Part shown: positions 1-7,762 of the stretch, one piece after another
Numbering within the stretch: position 1 is the stretch's first letter
Layout: the number at the start of each line of letters is the position of its first letter
DNA from: DASVBJ01 sp036375895
Lineage (GTDB): Bacteria; Actinomycetota; Actinomycetes; JACCUZ01
Length of the DNA stretch: 35,279 nt
Direction: 5' to 3'
NCBI GenBank assembly: GCA_036375895.1
Contig: DASVBJ010000385.1
Location: forward strand, 1-35,279
The notes under the pieces: generated by a model
Told to the model about the DNA's origin: nothing
What the model saw: only the letters and a program-made list of their open reading frames with translations
Database searches by the model: none
Position numbers and translations under genes: made by a program

Positions 1-796
1 CCTGACCCGGACCGGTGCGCAGGAGGACGCGCAGCGGGTCTGCACCCACGGCCCAGCCCATCGCCACGCCCACCACGGGCAGAAGGGCGAGCAGCGCGGC
101 CGTGGCACGCGGCCCGGCGAGCTGGGCAGTCAGCTCCCGGCGCACCTGCTCGTCGGCGCGCAGCGCCGTCGCCAGCCGCACCAGAGCGGGCTGGAGACCG
201 CTCCCGTAGCGCTCGCTGACCCGCCAGCAGGCAGCCAGGTCGGCGAGGCCGCCGGCGCCCTGGCTTCTTGAGAGCGCCGCCAGCTCGGGTGCCACCTCGC
301 CGTACGGCGCGGCCGCCACGGCGGCGAGCCGGGCGAACACCGGATCGGTCCTCGACGCCGGGAGCCCCGCCACCGCGGCCAGCAGCGCCGCGCGGGCATC
401 GGCACCCGCCCGCAGCTCGGCGGCCATCGCCTGGCAGAGCTCGACCACGTTCGCGCGGCACGCCACCGCGCGGCGGCGGCCCTGCCGGCGCTGCCAGCCG
501 ACGAGGACCGCCGCGACCAGCCCTCCGGCCAGCAGCGCCGCGATGACCAGCCGGCTGACCACGATGACGGCCCCGGCGACCAGCAGGCCCACGAGCCAGC
601 CGGCGCCGCCCGGCCCCGCGACCACTGCTGACCCGGTGCGCTCCCGTCCCGTGCCGCCGCCGAGCCGGCCAGGACCGCGGTCGGGCCGGGCGAGCCGTTG
701 AAGCCCCTGACCGCCTCCGGCCGCGGGCAGGAGCGCCCCGGCCGCGGCGGCGAGCACGACCGCCGCGGTCGCCGCCGCGCTCACGCCGGGGGCCAC
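1..796 (-). CDS. tadB: TadB-like type II secretion system F family protein (3' end outside window)
   Basis: Integral membrane platform protein of a Flp/Tad pilus-type secretion machine; it would work in the inner membrane with the TadA ATPase encoded just upstream. The reading frame is open from a GTG at 796 to the window edge (265 codons seen). It shows an N-terminal hydrophobic stretch, a second hydrophobic pair around residues 65-90 followed by a basic patch (WQRRQGRRR), then a soluble helical T2SSF domain (ELCQAMAAELRAG) and another hydrophobic segment near the edge. An ATG overlapping the tadA stop at 810 runs into a TGA after nine codons, so I chose the GTG at 796, with GAGG at 807-804 as ribosome binding site. 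The family call is firm; the exact start is less so, and the C-terminus is missing. Confidence 0.8.
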   Translation of the reverse strand, partial: MAPGVSAAATAAVVLAAAAGALLPAAGGGQGLQRLARPDRGPGRLGGGTGRERTGSAVVAGPGGAGWLVGLLVAGAVIVVSRLVIAALLAGGLVAAVLVGWQRRQGRRRAVACRANVVELCQAMAAELRAGADARAALLAAVAGLPASRTDPVFARLAAVAAAPYGEVAPELAALSRSQGAGGLADLAACWRVSERYGSGLQPALVRLATALRADEQVRRELTAQLAGPRATAALLALLPVVGVAMGWAVGADPLRVLLRTGPGQ

Positions 797-806
797 GCGC
801 GGGACC

Positions 807-1973
807 TCATGCCCCGCCCGATGCCGCCGACAGCCGGTCGGCCAGCAGCGGCGCCCCCGGGCCCTCCTGCACGGACCCGTCGGGGCTGCCCGAGAGGGCG
901 GCGCGGACGACCACGCGGCCCTCCCCGTCCCGGTCCAGGGCGGAGACCTCCGTGACCCGGCGACGGCCGCTCCGGTCGCGGGCGAGGTGCACGACCGCCT
1001 GGACGGCCGCCGCGAGCTGACTGTGCAGGGCAGCGCGCCCGAGCCCGGCGGCGAGCGCCAACGCCTCCAGGCGGGCGGGCACCGCCCCCGCGGAGTTGGC
1101 GTGGACGGTGCCGCAGCCCCCGTCGTGACCGGTGTTGAGCGCGGACAGGAGATCGACCACCTCCGCGCCGCGCACCTCGCCGACCACCAGCCGGTCGGGT
1201 CGCATCCGCAGGGCCTGCCGCACCAGGTCGCGGAGCTCGACGGCCCCCGCGCCCTCGACGTTCGGTCGCCGGGCCTCGAGCCGCACCACGTGCGGGTGGT
1301 CGGGCACCAGCTCGCCGGAGTCCTCCACGAGGACGATGCGCTCGTACGCGGGAACCAGCCCGAGCAGCGTGGAGAGCAGGGTCGTCTTGCCGGAGCCGGT
1401 GCCCCCGGTGACGAGCAGGGCCAGCCGGGCGGCTACCACCCGGCGGAGCAGGTCCGCCATCTCGGCGGGCAGGCTCCCCGCGGCCACGAGCTCGTCCAGG
1501 GTGAACGCCCGCGGCCGCGCCACCCGGAGCGAGATGAGCGTGCCGGCCGAAGCGACCGGCGGGAGCACGGCGTGCAGGCGCACCCCGCCGGGCAGCCTCG
1601 CGTCGACCATCGGCTGGGCCGTGTCGAGCCGGCGACCCGCGGCGGCGGCCAGCCGCTGCGCCAGCGCCCGGACCGCGACCTCGTCACGGAACCTCACCGC
1701 GGCCGGCTCCAGCCCGCCGCCACGGTCGACCCACACCTCCCGTGGCCCGTTGACCAGCACGTCGGTCACCGCCGGGTCGCGCAGCAGCGGGTCGAGCACC
1801 CCCGTGCCGGCCAGCTCGGACTGCACCGCGGCCACCACCTCGAGCACGGCCCGGTCACCGAGCACCGCCCCCTCGGCCCGCAGCGCCGCGGCGACCCGCG
1901 CCGGGGAGGGCGGCTCGCCGGCCCGGGCGAGGCGAGCCCGGACCCGCTCGACCAGCACCGCCTCGACTGTCAT
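807..1973 (-). CDS. tadA: TadA/CpaF-family secretion ATPase
   Basis: Hexameric cytoplasmic ATPase that powers assembly of Flp-type pili or a related type II/IV machine. The 388-residue product has the family order: an N-terminal domain with DPAVTDVLVNGPREVWVD, Walker A GGTGSGKTT, an Asp box (ERIVLVEDSGEL), Walker B-like RLVVGEVRGAE and a His box (GTVHANSA). The start ATG at 1973 overlaps the upstream ssd stop as ATGA, so it is translationally coupled; a longer open frame upstream of this ATG only runs through ssd. tadB follows ten bases downstream. With ssd and tadB it forms the usual actinobacterial ssd-tadA-tadB order. The pilin and prepilin peptidase genes are not in the window, so I cannot say what is assembled. 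Confidence 0.93.
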   Translation of the reverse strand: MTVEAVLVERVRARLARAGEPPSPARVAAALRAEGAVLGDRAVLEVVAAVQSELAGTGVLDPLLRDPAVTDVLVNGPREVWVDRGGGLEPAAVRFRDEVAVRALAQRLAAAAGRRLDTAQPMVDARLPGGVRLHAVLPPVASAGTLISLRVARPRAFTLDELVAAGSLPAEMADLLRRVVAARLALLVTGGTGSGKTTLLSTLLGLVPAYERIVLVEDSGELVPDHPHVVRLEARRPNVEGAGAVELRDLVRQALRMRPDRLVVGEVRGAEVVDLLSALNTGHDGGCGTVHANSAGAVPARLEALALAAGLGRAALHSQLAAAVQAVVHLARDRSGRRRVTEVSALDRDGEGRVVVRAALSGSPDGSVQEGPGAPLLADRLSAASGGA

Positions 1974-3046
1974 GCGGCCGGCCGGTCCAGGACGCCCAGG
2001 TCGCGCAGCAGCTCGGCGGAGAAGGCGGCCAGCGGCCCCTTGCCGTCGCGGGCCGGGGGTCGTCCCCGCTCCAGGGACTCCGCCAGGCCCGGCTCGGCCC
2101 TCAGCCACCCAGCGAGCGGCAGGCCCAGCGCCTCGGCCACCAGAGGACCGGTCAGCCCGGCAGGTGCCGGTCCGCGCACGACGACCCGCACGTTGGCCGC
2201 CACCAGCCCGACCGCGACGGCGACGCGCGCAGCCGCGGCGGTCGCCCGGACCTCCGCGGGCACCACCAGCAGGGTGAGGTCAGCCGCTGCGAGCGCTGTC
2301 TCGGCGGCCTCGTCGACGCGGCGCGGCAGGTCGACCACGACCAGATCGTTGGTACGCCGGGCCGCGGCGAGCACCGAGCGCATGGCGTCCGCCGGCACCG
2401 TCAGCGCGTCCCCGCGGTCCCAGGACAGCACGGTGAGCGCCCCGGACCGCCCGACGGTCGGCAGTGCGGCCCGCAGCGCGGTGCCGGACACGCGGCCGCC
2501 TGTGGCCGCCAGGTCGGGCCACCGCAGCCCGGAGGCGTCCTCGCCACCCAGGACCAGGTCGATGCCACCACCGAGGGGATCGCCGTCGACCAGCAGGCAC
2601 CGGAGGTGAAGGCGAGCGGCCGTGACCGCGAGGGCGGCAGCCAGCGTCGTCGCACCGGAGCCGCCTCGGCCCCCCACCACCGCGACGGACAGGGCGTGGC
2701 CCCGACCACCGTCGACGGAGTCGCCGAGGCGATCCACGAGCCACTTCTCGGCGTCGGGGAGGAACACCACGGTCTCGGCGCCGACCGCCACGGCCCGCTG
2801 CCACACCCGCGCGTCGTCGAGGTCGACCCCGACGAGCACCACGCCGGGTCGCCGCGGCGGCTCGGCCCGGGCCGCTGCCGCGGCCAGGTCGTCGCCGAGC
2901 ACGACGAGCGGGGCGCCCGGCCACGAGCCCCGCGCCGCCGTCATGTCGTGGGCGACCTCGACCTCCGCGCCGGCGGCGGCCGCGAGGCGGAGCAGGTCGT
3001 CGAGCAGAGCCGGGTCGGCGGTGACGACCAGCGGACGGTCCGGCAC
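1970..3046 (-). CDS. ssd: Septum site-determining protein Ssd / CpaE-like ATPase
   Basis: MinD/ParA-like (CpaE-type) protein at the head of the tad operon; the mycobacterial homologue Ssd has been linked to septum control, while CpaE proteins position Tad machinery at the pole. The product is 358 residues: a receiver-like N-terminal half (LVVTADPALLDDLLRLA) and a P-loop half with a deviant Walker A, GGRGGSGATTLA, followed by CLLVDGDPLGGGIDLV and NDLVVVDLPRR. The catalytic lysine of a classic KGGxGKT loop is absent, as is usual for this family. I chose the GTG at 3046 because GGAGG lies six bases upstream (3057-3053); the frame stays open to a GTG at 3085. Its upstream region carries a 6C RNA on the same strand. 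Confidence 0.85.
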   Translation of the reverse strand: MPDRPLVVTADPALLDDLLRLAAAAGAEVEVAHDMTAARGSWPGAPLVVLGDDLAAAAARAEPPRRPGVVLVGVDLDDARVWQRAVAVGAETVVFLPDAEKWLVDRLGDSVDGGRGHALSVAVVGGRGGSGATTLAAALAVTAARLHLRCLLVDGDPLGGGIDLVLGGEDASGLRWPDLAATGGRVSGTALRAALPTVGRSGALTVLSWDRGDALTVPADAMRSVLAAARRTNDLVVVDLPRRVDEAAETALAAADLTLLVVPAEVRATAAAARVAVAVGLVAANVRVVVRGPAPAGLTGPLVAEALGLPLAGWLRAEPGLAESLERGRPPARDGKGPLAAFSAELLRDLGVLDRPAA

Positions 3047-3204
3047 GGGAAGCCTCCACGCAGGTGGGTGGACGAGGGCTTCCACGATCGGGCGGGCATG
3101 GCGCCGCCGGTGCTCGCGGGGCGACTTCTGTGGAGAGCGCGGGCCGCGCGGTGGCTGTGGACGCCGGGCAAGAGACCCGGCGTACGAAAGAAGACGACCG
3201 GGGA

Positions 3205-3285
3205 GACAGGACGGCCCCCGCCGGGGGGGAGAGCGGGGGCCGTCACACGGTCCGGCCCGGGGGGGATGAGTCGGACCGTGCAGGG
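3205..3285 (-). ncRNA. 6C RNA (two-hairpin C-rich-loop sRNA, Mtb B11-like)
   Basis: Read on the minus strand, this stretch forms two consecutive perfect hairpins, each with seven consecutive cytosines in its loop. Hairpin 1 pairs CACGGTCCG (3280-3272) with CGGACCGTG (3254-3246), loop CTCATCCCCCCCGGGC. Hairpin 2 pairs ACGGCCCCCGC (3243-3233) with GCGGGGGCCGT (3221-3211), loop TCTCCCCCCCG. This is the definition of the actinobacterial 6C motif. The location, between ssd and the HAD gene and on the ssd strand, is where I recall M. tuberculosis B11 lying. A pyrimidine-rich tail follows hairpin 2. The RNA ends are estimates. It may be free-standing or part of the ssd leader, which begins about 160 bases downstream. 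Confidence 0.85.
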
Positions 3286-3373
3286 GCGGTATCCACCGAG
3301 GCGGATCCGCACGGCCATCGTCTACCCGACGCGCCCCGGAGGCAAACTCCTGGAGCCGAAACTGACCTGAAAG

Positions 3374-3408
3374 TTTTGGGACGCCCCGGCGTCCCTATGC
3401 TCGGGGTC
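3374..3408 (+). promoter_or_regulatory. Probable leaderless promoter of the HAD phosphatase gene
   Basis: A -10 hexamer TATGCT lies at 3396-3401, with a weak -35 (TTTTGG, 3374-3379) sixteen bases upstream. The GTG chosen for the gene starts seven bases after the -10, so the expected transcription start falls on or next to the start codon. The in-frame ATG at 3397 sits inside the -10 and is unlikely to be used. Confidence 0.55.
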
Positions 3409-4224
3409 GTGGACAGCCACCCCACGGGGCGACCCGCCGCATTCTTCGACCTGGACAAGACGATCATCGCCAAGTCGAGCACGCTGGCCTTCAGCCGCTC
3501 CTTCTACCAGGGCGGTCTGATCAACCGCCGAGCGGTCATGCGCAGCGCCTACGCCCAGTTCGTCTACCTCGTCGGTGGCGCCGACCACGACCAGATGGAG
3601 CGGATGCGGCAGTACCTCTCCGCGCTCTGCGCCGGCTGGGACGTCCAGCAGGTGAAGGACATCGTCTCCGAGACCCTGCACGACCTCATCGACCCGATCA
3701 TCTACGACGAGGCCGCGACGCTCATCGAGGAGCACCACACCGCCGGCCGCGACGTCGTCATCGTCAGCTCCTCGGGGGCCGAGGTCGTCGAGCCGATCGG
3801 CGAGATGCTCGGCGCCGACCGGGTGATCGCGACCCAGATGGTCGTCGAGGACGGGAAGTACACCGGAGAGATCGATTTCTACGCCTACGCCGAGACCAAG
3901 GCCACCGCGATAGAGGAGCTGGCCGAGCGGGAGGGCTACGACCTGTCCCGCAGCTACGCCTACAGCGACTCGGCCACCGACCTGCCGATGCTGAAGGTGG
4001 TCGGCAACCCGTACGCCGTGAATCCCGACCGGGCGCTGCGCCGCGAGGCGGCGGCGCGCAAGTGGCCGGTCCTCGTGTTCACCAAGCCGGTGCGGCTGCG
4101 CGACCGGGTGCCCAACGTCAGCATGCCGCCGCGCTCCGCCCTCGCCGCGGCCGCGGTCACCGCCGGTGCGGCCACCGCGGGCGTCGTGTGGCTGGCCTCA
4201 CGCCGGCGGCGGCCCGGCGGCTGA
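3409..4224 (+). CDS. HAD-IB family phosphatase (SerB-like) with C-terminal membrane anchor
   Basis: Haloacid dehalogenase-superfamily hydrolase, subfamily IB, related to phosphoserine phosphatase; the substrate is not evident. The 271-residue product has motif I FFDLDKT (nucleophile D14, acid D16), motif II VIVSSSG, and motif III/IV YAYSDSATDLPML, all catalytically intact. The helical cap lies between motifs I and II. The C-terminus carries a hydrophobic stretch (LAAAAVTAGAATAGVVWLA) followed by RRRR, consistent with a tail anchor facing the cytoplasm. The GTG at 3409 is preferred because the -10 element ends eight bases upstream; ATG 3397 is the alternative. The gene lies between two non-coding RNA loci, as Rv3661 does in mycobacteria from memory. 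Confidence 0.88.
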   Translation: MDSHPTGRPAAFFDLDKTIIAKSSTLAFSRSFYQGGLINRRAVMRSAYAQFVYLVGGADHDQMERMRQYLSALCAGWDVQQVKDIVSETLHDLIDPIIYDEAATLIEEHHTAGRDVVIVSSSGAEVVEPIGEMLGADRVIATQMVVEDGKYTGEIDFYAYAETKATAIEELAEREGYDLSRSYAYSDSATDLPMLKVVGNPYAVNPDRALRREAAARKWPVLVFTKPVRLRDRVPNVSMPPRSALAAAAVTAGAATAGVVWLASRRRRPGG

Positions 4225-4299
4225 CCGTTCGCGCCGCGGGCCGACGACCCGGACGCCGACGACGGACTCGACGTAAAAAAGGCCGGATAGGACTTCCGC

Positions 4300-4535
4300 C
4301 ACGCCGAAGCCATGGGCTACACATCAGGTAAGGCCCGTGGGACCCCTCAGACACACCGACTGGTCTGGCCTGAGAGGTGACACGGACCGAGCACGGCAGC
4401 CGGGCACCCACGCGGCGACCTGCCCATGTACGGGCCGTAGAGCCAGGCTTGACCTGGACTCGCGAAGCACGGTGCACGCCTGGTAACCGGGTCTGACGTG
4501 CCGGAGCGGCGCCCTCTCGAGGGCGCCGCTCGCTG
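4300..4535 (+). ncRNA. Candidate Ms1/6S-like abundant structured RNA
   Basis: This 356-base gap between convergent genes has no supportable ORF. It can fold into a closed rod: CACATCA (4320-4326) pairs with TGACGTG (4494-4500) with one mismatch, and after a GGTAA bulge GGCCCG (4332-4337) pairs with CGGGTC (4488-4493), bracketing about 150 bases. Internal short stems are visible (CAGAC/GTCTG at 4348-4367). The region ends with a 12-bp perfect hairpin. A TAGGAC sequence (4288-4293) could be the -10. The position, downstream of the HAD gene and upstream of the convergent Fic-like gene, is where I recall Ms1 (MTS2823) in mycobacteria and a 6S-like RNA in Streptomyces; Ms1 binds core RNA polymerase. 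Identity rests on position and gross fold only; both ends are guesses. Confidence 0.6.
4504..4531 (+). terminator. Strong hairpin terminator
   Basis: GAGCGGCGCCCT pairs perfectly with AGGGCGCCGCTC around a CTCG tetraloop. There is no U-tract, as is common in high-GC actinomycetes. It closes the putative RNA and may also terminate the convergent minus-strand gene that ends at 4581. Confidence 0.7.
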
Positions 4536-4580
4536 TGTGCGGCAGGGGTCGTACGCCGGGTGGCCCGGCGGTCCCGGCGG

Positions 4581-5372
4581 TCAGGCCCCGCGCTGGATCG
4601 ACTCGCACACGGCGACGCCCTCGCGGGCCCCCAGGACGACGGCCTGCGCGCAGTGCACCACCCACGCGGCGACCCCGTCGGGGCCCCCGGCGGCATAGCC
4701 GGTCGCGGCCTCGGCGTACACCCGGCGCCCGAGCTCGCAGTGGCCGACCTCGGGTGCCGAGACCGCCGCGGGGTCGAGCCCGCGCGTCACGAGCACGAGC
4801 CGCTCCGCCGCGCGGGCCACCAGCCCGTTGCCGTGCTCGAAGGCACGGATGCCCAGCAGCTCGCCGTGAACGACGGCCGCCATGACGAGGGCCGGTGCGG
4901 TCGTCGGGGAGGTGAGCAGGTCGGCCAGGGCGGACAGCCGACCCGTCACCGCCGGCTCCGGCCGCGGGCGGCCCAGCTCGTCGGGGCCGGTGAGGCCGGC
5001 GGCCGCCAGCGAGTGCAGCCGGGCGAGCGCCTGCATCGGCGCCCGCCGCCACGTCTCCTGCAGCGTCCCCACCTCGGCGGCCACCCGCAGCGCCCCCTGC
5101 ACGACCGCGTCCTCCGCCGCCGGCAGGTGCCCGCCCGCCCGCACCGTGCGCCGCACCACGTCGAGCGGCAGGTCCGCGCCCTCCAGCGCGGCCGACGCGC
5201 GCGCCCCGCGCAGGGCCGACTCCGCCGACACCTTCTCGGCGGACCGGCGCAGCACCCGGTGCCCGCGCAGCGCGTCGACGGCGGCGCGCGCCTCGTCGAC
5301 CGCGGCCGCGACGCCGGGCAGCGCGGCGACCTCGGCGAGCAGGTCCTGGCGAGGTGCGGAGCCGGACGACAT
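4581..5372 (-). CDS. Fic-fold protein with degenerate active site (Rv3662c-like)
   Basis: Fic (filamentation induced by cAMP) proteins transfer AMP or other groups from nucleotides to target hydroxyls. This 263-residue protein keeps the helical fold and the GNG core (AFEHGNG, 177-183), but the canonical HPFxDGNGR motif is altered: Arg176 where the catalytic histidine should be, His180 at the acidic metal-binding position, and Leu184 at the final arginine. It retains a class II-type inhibitory motif S60-x3-E64-G65. It is therefore probably not an AMP-transferase and may be a nucleotide-binding or structural pseudoenzyme. ATG 5372 follows TAGGGT (5386-5381) by eight bases, suggesting a leaderless transcript; the gene is divergent from the kinase at 5430. 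In databases such genes are often called oxidoreductase or hypothetical. Confidence 0.65.
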   Translation of the reverse strand: MSSGSAPRQDLLAEVAALPGVAAAVDEARAAVDALRGHRVLRRSAEKVSAESALRGARASAALEGADLPLDVVRRTVRAGGHLPAAEDAVVQGALRVAAEVGTLQETWRRAPMQALARLHSLAAAGLTGPDELGRPRPEPAVTGRLSALADLLTSPTTAPALVMAAVVHGELLGIRAFEHGNGLVARAAERLVLVTRGLDPAAVSAPEVGHCELGRRVYAEAATGYAAGGPDGVAAWVVHCAQAVVLGAREGVAVCESIQRGA

Positions 5373-5380
5373 GGGCGCCG

Positions 5381-5429
5381 ACCCTAGCCAATGGCCGCCC
5401 GCCAGCCGGACGGGCGTTACGGTCTGCCC
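5381..5429. promoter_or_regulatory. Divergent leaderless promoters (Fic-like gene / LytS kinase)
   Basis: On the minus strand TAGGGT (5386-5381) precedes ATG 5372 by eight bases. On the plus strand TACGGT (5418-5423) precedes GTG 5430 by six bases. Both have the xAxxxT form of an actinobacterial -10 box placed so that transcription would begin at the start codon. No clear -35 is seen for either. Confidence 0.5.
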
Positions 5430-6617
5430 GTGGCTGACGCGGCGACCGCGGTGGGGGTGGGCGGCGCGGCGCTGCTGGTGCTCGGGCTCGCGGTTCCCCT
5501 GCTGCGGTCGGGACGACGGCGCCGCGACCTCGGCACGCCCGCGGACCGGGCGACGTTCGCAACGCTGCACACCGCCTCGCTCGCGGCTCCCCCACTGCGC
5601 TCCGGGCTGACCGAGGCAGGCGCGTCACGGGCGGCGAAGCACCTGCGCGCCCTGCTCGGCACGCCGGCGGTCGCGATCGGCACCGGCGAGCAGCTGCTCG
5701 CCTGGGACGGAGCCGGCGATGCCCACGCCTGCCAGGTGGTGGAGCACGGCCGCGCGGCGATCGAGCACGGCCGCACCGAGGTCGTGGGACCAGCCGGCGT
5801 CGCCTGTGCGGACCCGGACTGCCCGATCCGGGTAGGGGTGGTCGCGCCGCTGGTCGTCGAGGACCTCGTCGTGGGCAGCCTCACGGCGTACGGCGAGTCG
5901 GCCTCGGCCGGTCTGGTCCGCGCCACCAACGAGGTCGCGCGCTGGGTGTCGGCGCAGCTCGAGCTGGCCGAGCTCGACGCCTCGCGCACCCGGCTGATGG
6001 AGGCCGAGGTGCGCGCGCTGCGGGCCCAGATCAGCCCGCACTTCGTCTACAACTCGTTGACCGCGATCGCGTCGTTCGTCCGGACCGACCCGGAGCGGGC
6101 CCGCGAGCTGCTGCTGGAGTTCGCCGACTTCACCCGCTACTCCTTCCGCCGGCACGGCGAGTTCACGACGCTCGCCGAGGAGCTGCGGTCGATCGACCGG
6201 TACCTGCTGCTGGAGCGGGCCCGGTTCGGCGACCGGCTGCAGGTCACCCTGCAGGTGGCCCCGGAGGTGCTGCCGGTGTCGGTGCCGTTCCTCTGCGTCC
6301 AGCCGCTGGTCGAGAACGCCGTGCGGCACGGTCTCGAGGGCAGGCCCGGCCAGGGCCACATCACGATCGTCGCCGAGGACGCCGGCGGCGAGGCCCTGAT
6401 CAGCGTCGAGGACGACGGGGCCGGCAGCGACCCGGAGCACGTGCGCCGCACCCTCGCCGGTGAGCGCGACGGCGACAGCGTCGGCCTCGGCAACGTCGAC
6501 GAGCGGCTCCGGCAGGTCTACGGCGACGACTACGGCCTCGTGGTGGAGACGGCCCCCGGAGCGGGTACCAAGGTGAGCATGCGGGTCCCGAAGTACCGCG
6601 CCGGGGTCCACGCGTGA
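5430..6617 (+). CDS. LytS/YehU-type sensor histidine kinase with GAF domain
   Basis: Membrane-anchored sensor kinase of the His_kinase (5TM-LYT/YehU) class. The 395-residue product has one N-terminal membrane helix (about 5-25), a GAF-like sensor (about 60-175) with a cysteine-containing loop (C126-ADPD-C131), a short coiled linker, the phosphoacceptor motif QISPHFVYNSL (H204) and a HATPase_c domain (CVQPLVENAVRHGLEG, then GLGNVDERL). GTG 5430 is preferred because a -10 lies six bases upstream; ATG 5391 would add 13 residues. Its stop overlaps the regulator start as GTGA. The following genes are carboxylate-type symporters, so it probably controls their synthesis, by analogy with BtsS/BtsR and YpdA/YpdB of E. 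coli; the signal is unknown. Confidence 0.88.
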   Translation: MADAATAVGVGGAALLVLGLAVPLLRSGRRRRDLGTPADRATFATLHTASLAAPPLRSGLTEAGASRAAKHLRALLGTPAVAIGTGEQLLAWDGAGDAHACQVVEHGRAAIEHGRTEVVGPAGVACADPDCPIRVGVVAPLVVEDLVVGSLTAYGESASAGLVRATNEVARWVSAQLELAELDASRTRLMEAEVRALRAQISPHFVYNSLTAIASFVRTDPERARELLLEFADFTRYSFRRHGEFTTLAEELRSIDRYLLLERARFGDRLQVTLQVAPEVLPVSVPFLCVQPLVENAVRHGLEGRPGQGHITIVAEDAGGEALISVEDDGAGSDPEHVRRTLAGERDGDSVGLGNVDERLRQVYGDDYGLVVETAPGAGTKVSMRVPKYRAGVHA

Positions 6618-7369
6618 CCGGCCTGCGCGTGCTGGTCGCCGACGACGAGGCACCGGCCCTCGAGGAGCTGGCCTACCTGCTCGGGCGTGACCCGCGGGTC
6701 GCGAGCGTTCGCACCGCCACGAGCGGCGCCGAGGTGCTCAAGGCGCTCGACGACGAGCCGGTCGACGCGATCTTCCTCGACATCCGCATGCCGGGGCTGG
6801 ACGGCCTGGACGTGGCGCGCGTGCTGGCGAGGTTCCGCAGGCCGCCGCGGGTGGTGTTCGTGACGGCGTACGACGAGCACGCGGTCGACGCCTTCGACCT
6901 GCGGGCCGTCGACTACCTCCTCAAGCCGGTGCGCCAGGAGCGGCTGCAGGAGGCGGTGCGCCGCGTCTGCGACGGCATGGCCGCGCCGCACCCCACCGCC
7001 GAGCCGGCCCCCGGCGAGATGATCCCGGTCGAGCTGGGCGGGGTGACGCGCTTCGTCGCGCGCAGCGACGTCCGCTACGTCGAGGCCCAGGGCGACTACG
7101 CCCGGCTGCACACCGCCGACGGCAGCCACCTCGTCCGGGTCGCGCTGGCCGCGCTGGAGGAGAGCTGGCGCGACGCCGGCTTCGTGCGCATCCACCGCAG
7201 CCACCTCGTGGCCCTGCACCACATCGACGAGCTGCGCATCGACTACGGCCGCTGCACGGTGCGCCTCGGCGACGACGTGCTGCAGGTCAGCCGGCGCCAC
7301 ACCCGCGAGCTGCGCGACATGCTCGTACGCCGGGCCCGGCCCGGGCGCGAGAGCAGGGAGCAGCCGTGA
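6614..7369 (+). CDS. LytTR-family response regulator
   Basis: Cytoplasmic DNA-binding regulator partnered with the LytS-type kinase upstream. The 251-residue product has a receiver domain with acidic pocket ADDE (10-12), phosphoacceptor D56 in FLDIRMPG, the switch threonine in FVTAYDEHA and the lysine of LLKPV. A LytTR DNA-binding domain spans about 143-240 (ARSDVRYVEAQGDYARLHT, FVRIHRSHLVAL). GTG start, four-base overlap with both neighbours. Likely targets are the symporter genes directly downstream. LytTR regulators bind paired direct repeats; I did not find a convincing pair in the promoter region before 9693. Confidence 0.92.
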   Translation: MTGLRVLVADDEAPALEELAYLLGRDPRVASVRTATSGAEVLKALDDEPVDAIFLDIRMPGLDGLDVARVLARFRRPPRVVFVTAYDEHAVDAFDLRAVDYLLKPVRQERLQEAVRRVCDGMAAPHPTAEPAPGEMIPVELGGVTRFVARSDVRYVEAQGDYARLHTADGSHLVRVALAALEESWRDAGFVRIHRSHLVALHHIDELRIDYGRCTVRLGDDVLQVSRRHTRELRDMLVRRARPGRESREQP

Positions 7370-7743
7370 CCGAGCCGGCACCCCGCCGGGTGCGCGTCGT
7401 GTCGCCGCGCAGCCGGGCCACCCGGGCCACGACGCGGCGGGCCGTCAGCCACGACATCGACGAGCAGACCCAGATCGGCGAGGTCTACATGAGCTCGCTG
7501 CTGCGCACCCAGCTGCGGCTCGCGATCGGTGTCTGCCTTCTGTTCGCCGTGCTGCTCGGCGGACTGCCGCTGATGCTCGCCGTCGAGCCCGGGCTCGGCG
7601 ACGTGCACGTGGCCGGCGTGCCGCTGCCGTGGCTGCTGCTGGGCGTGCTCGTGCACCCGGCCTTCATCGCCGCGGCCTGGCTCTACGTGCGGCAGGCAGA
7701 GCGCAACGAACGCGACTTCGCCGACCTCGTCGAGCGCTCGTGA
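7366..7743 (+). CDS. Small two-helix membrane protein paired with symporter
   Basis: A 125-residue protein with a basic, probably disordered N-terminus (about 1-35), then a conserved-looking segment (SHDIDEQTQIGEVYMSSL) and two hydrophobic helices (about 50-75 and 85-108), ending in a charged tail. It overlaps the regulator stop by GTGA and is followed 19 bases later by a sodium:solute symporter. Size, topology and position resemble the DUF485 partner that precedes the second symporter, though sequence similarity is not obvious by eye. It is likely an accessory subunit of the next gene; no enzymatic motif is present. Confidence 0.7.
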   Translation: MTEPAPRRVRVVSPRSRATRATTRRAVSHDIDEQTQIGEVYMSSLLRTQLRLAIGVCLLFAVLLGGLPLMLAVEPGLGDVHVAGVPLPWLLLGVLVHPAFIAAAWLYVRQAERNERDFADLVERS

Positions 7744-7762
7744 TGATCCGGGGGGCGGGGCG

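Noticed and set aside
987..2609. 540-codon plus-strand open frame across tadA and ssd
   Set aside because: It is antisense to two clearly recognisable genes, has an Arg/Pro/His-rich composition with no domain, and arises from the high GC content that keeps shadow frames open.
4300..4535. tRNA, tmRNA, RNase P or SRP RNA in the gap
   Set aside because: No T-loop GGTTCRA pattern, no tmRNA tag frame, no RNase P conserved cores and no SRP tetraloop sequence were found.
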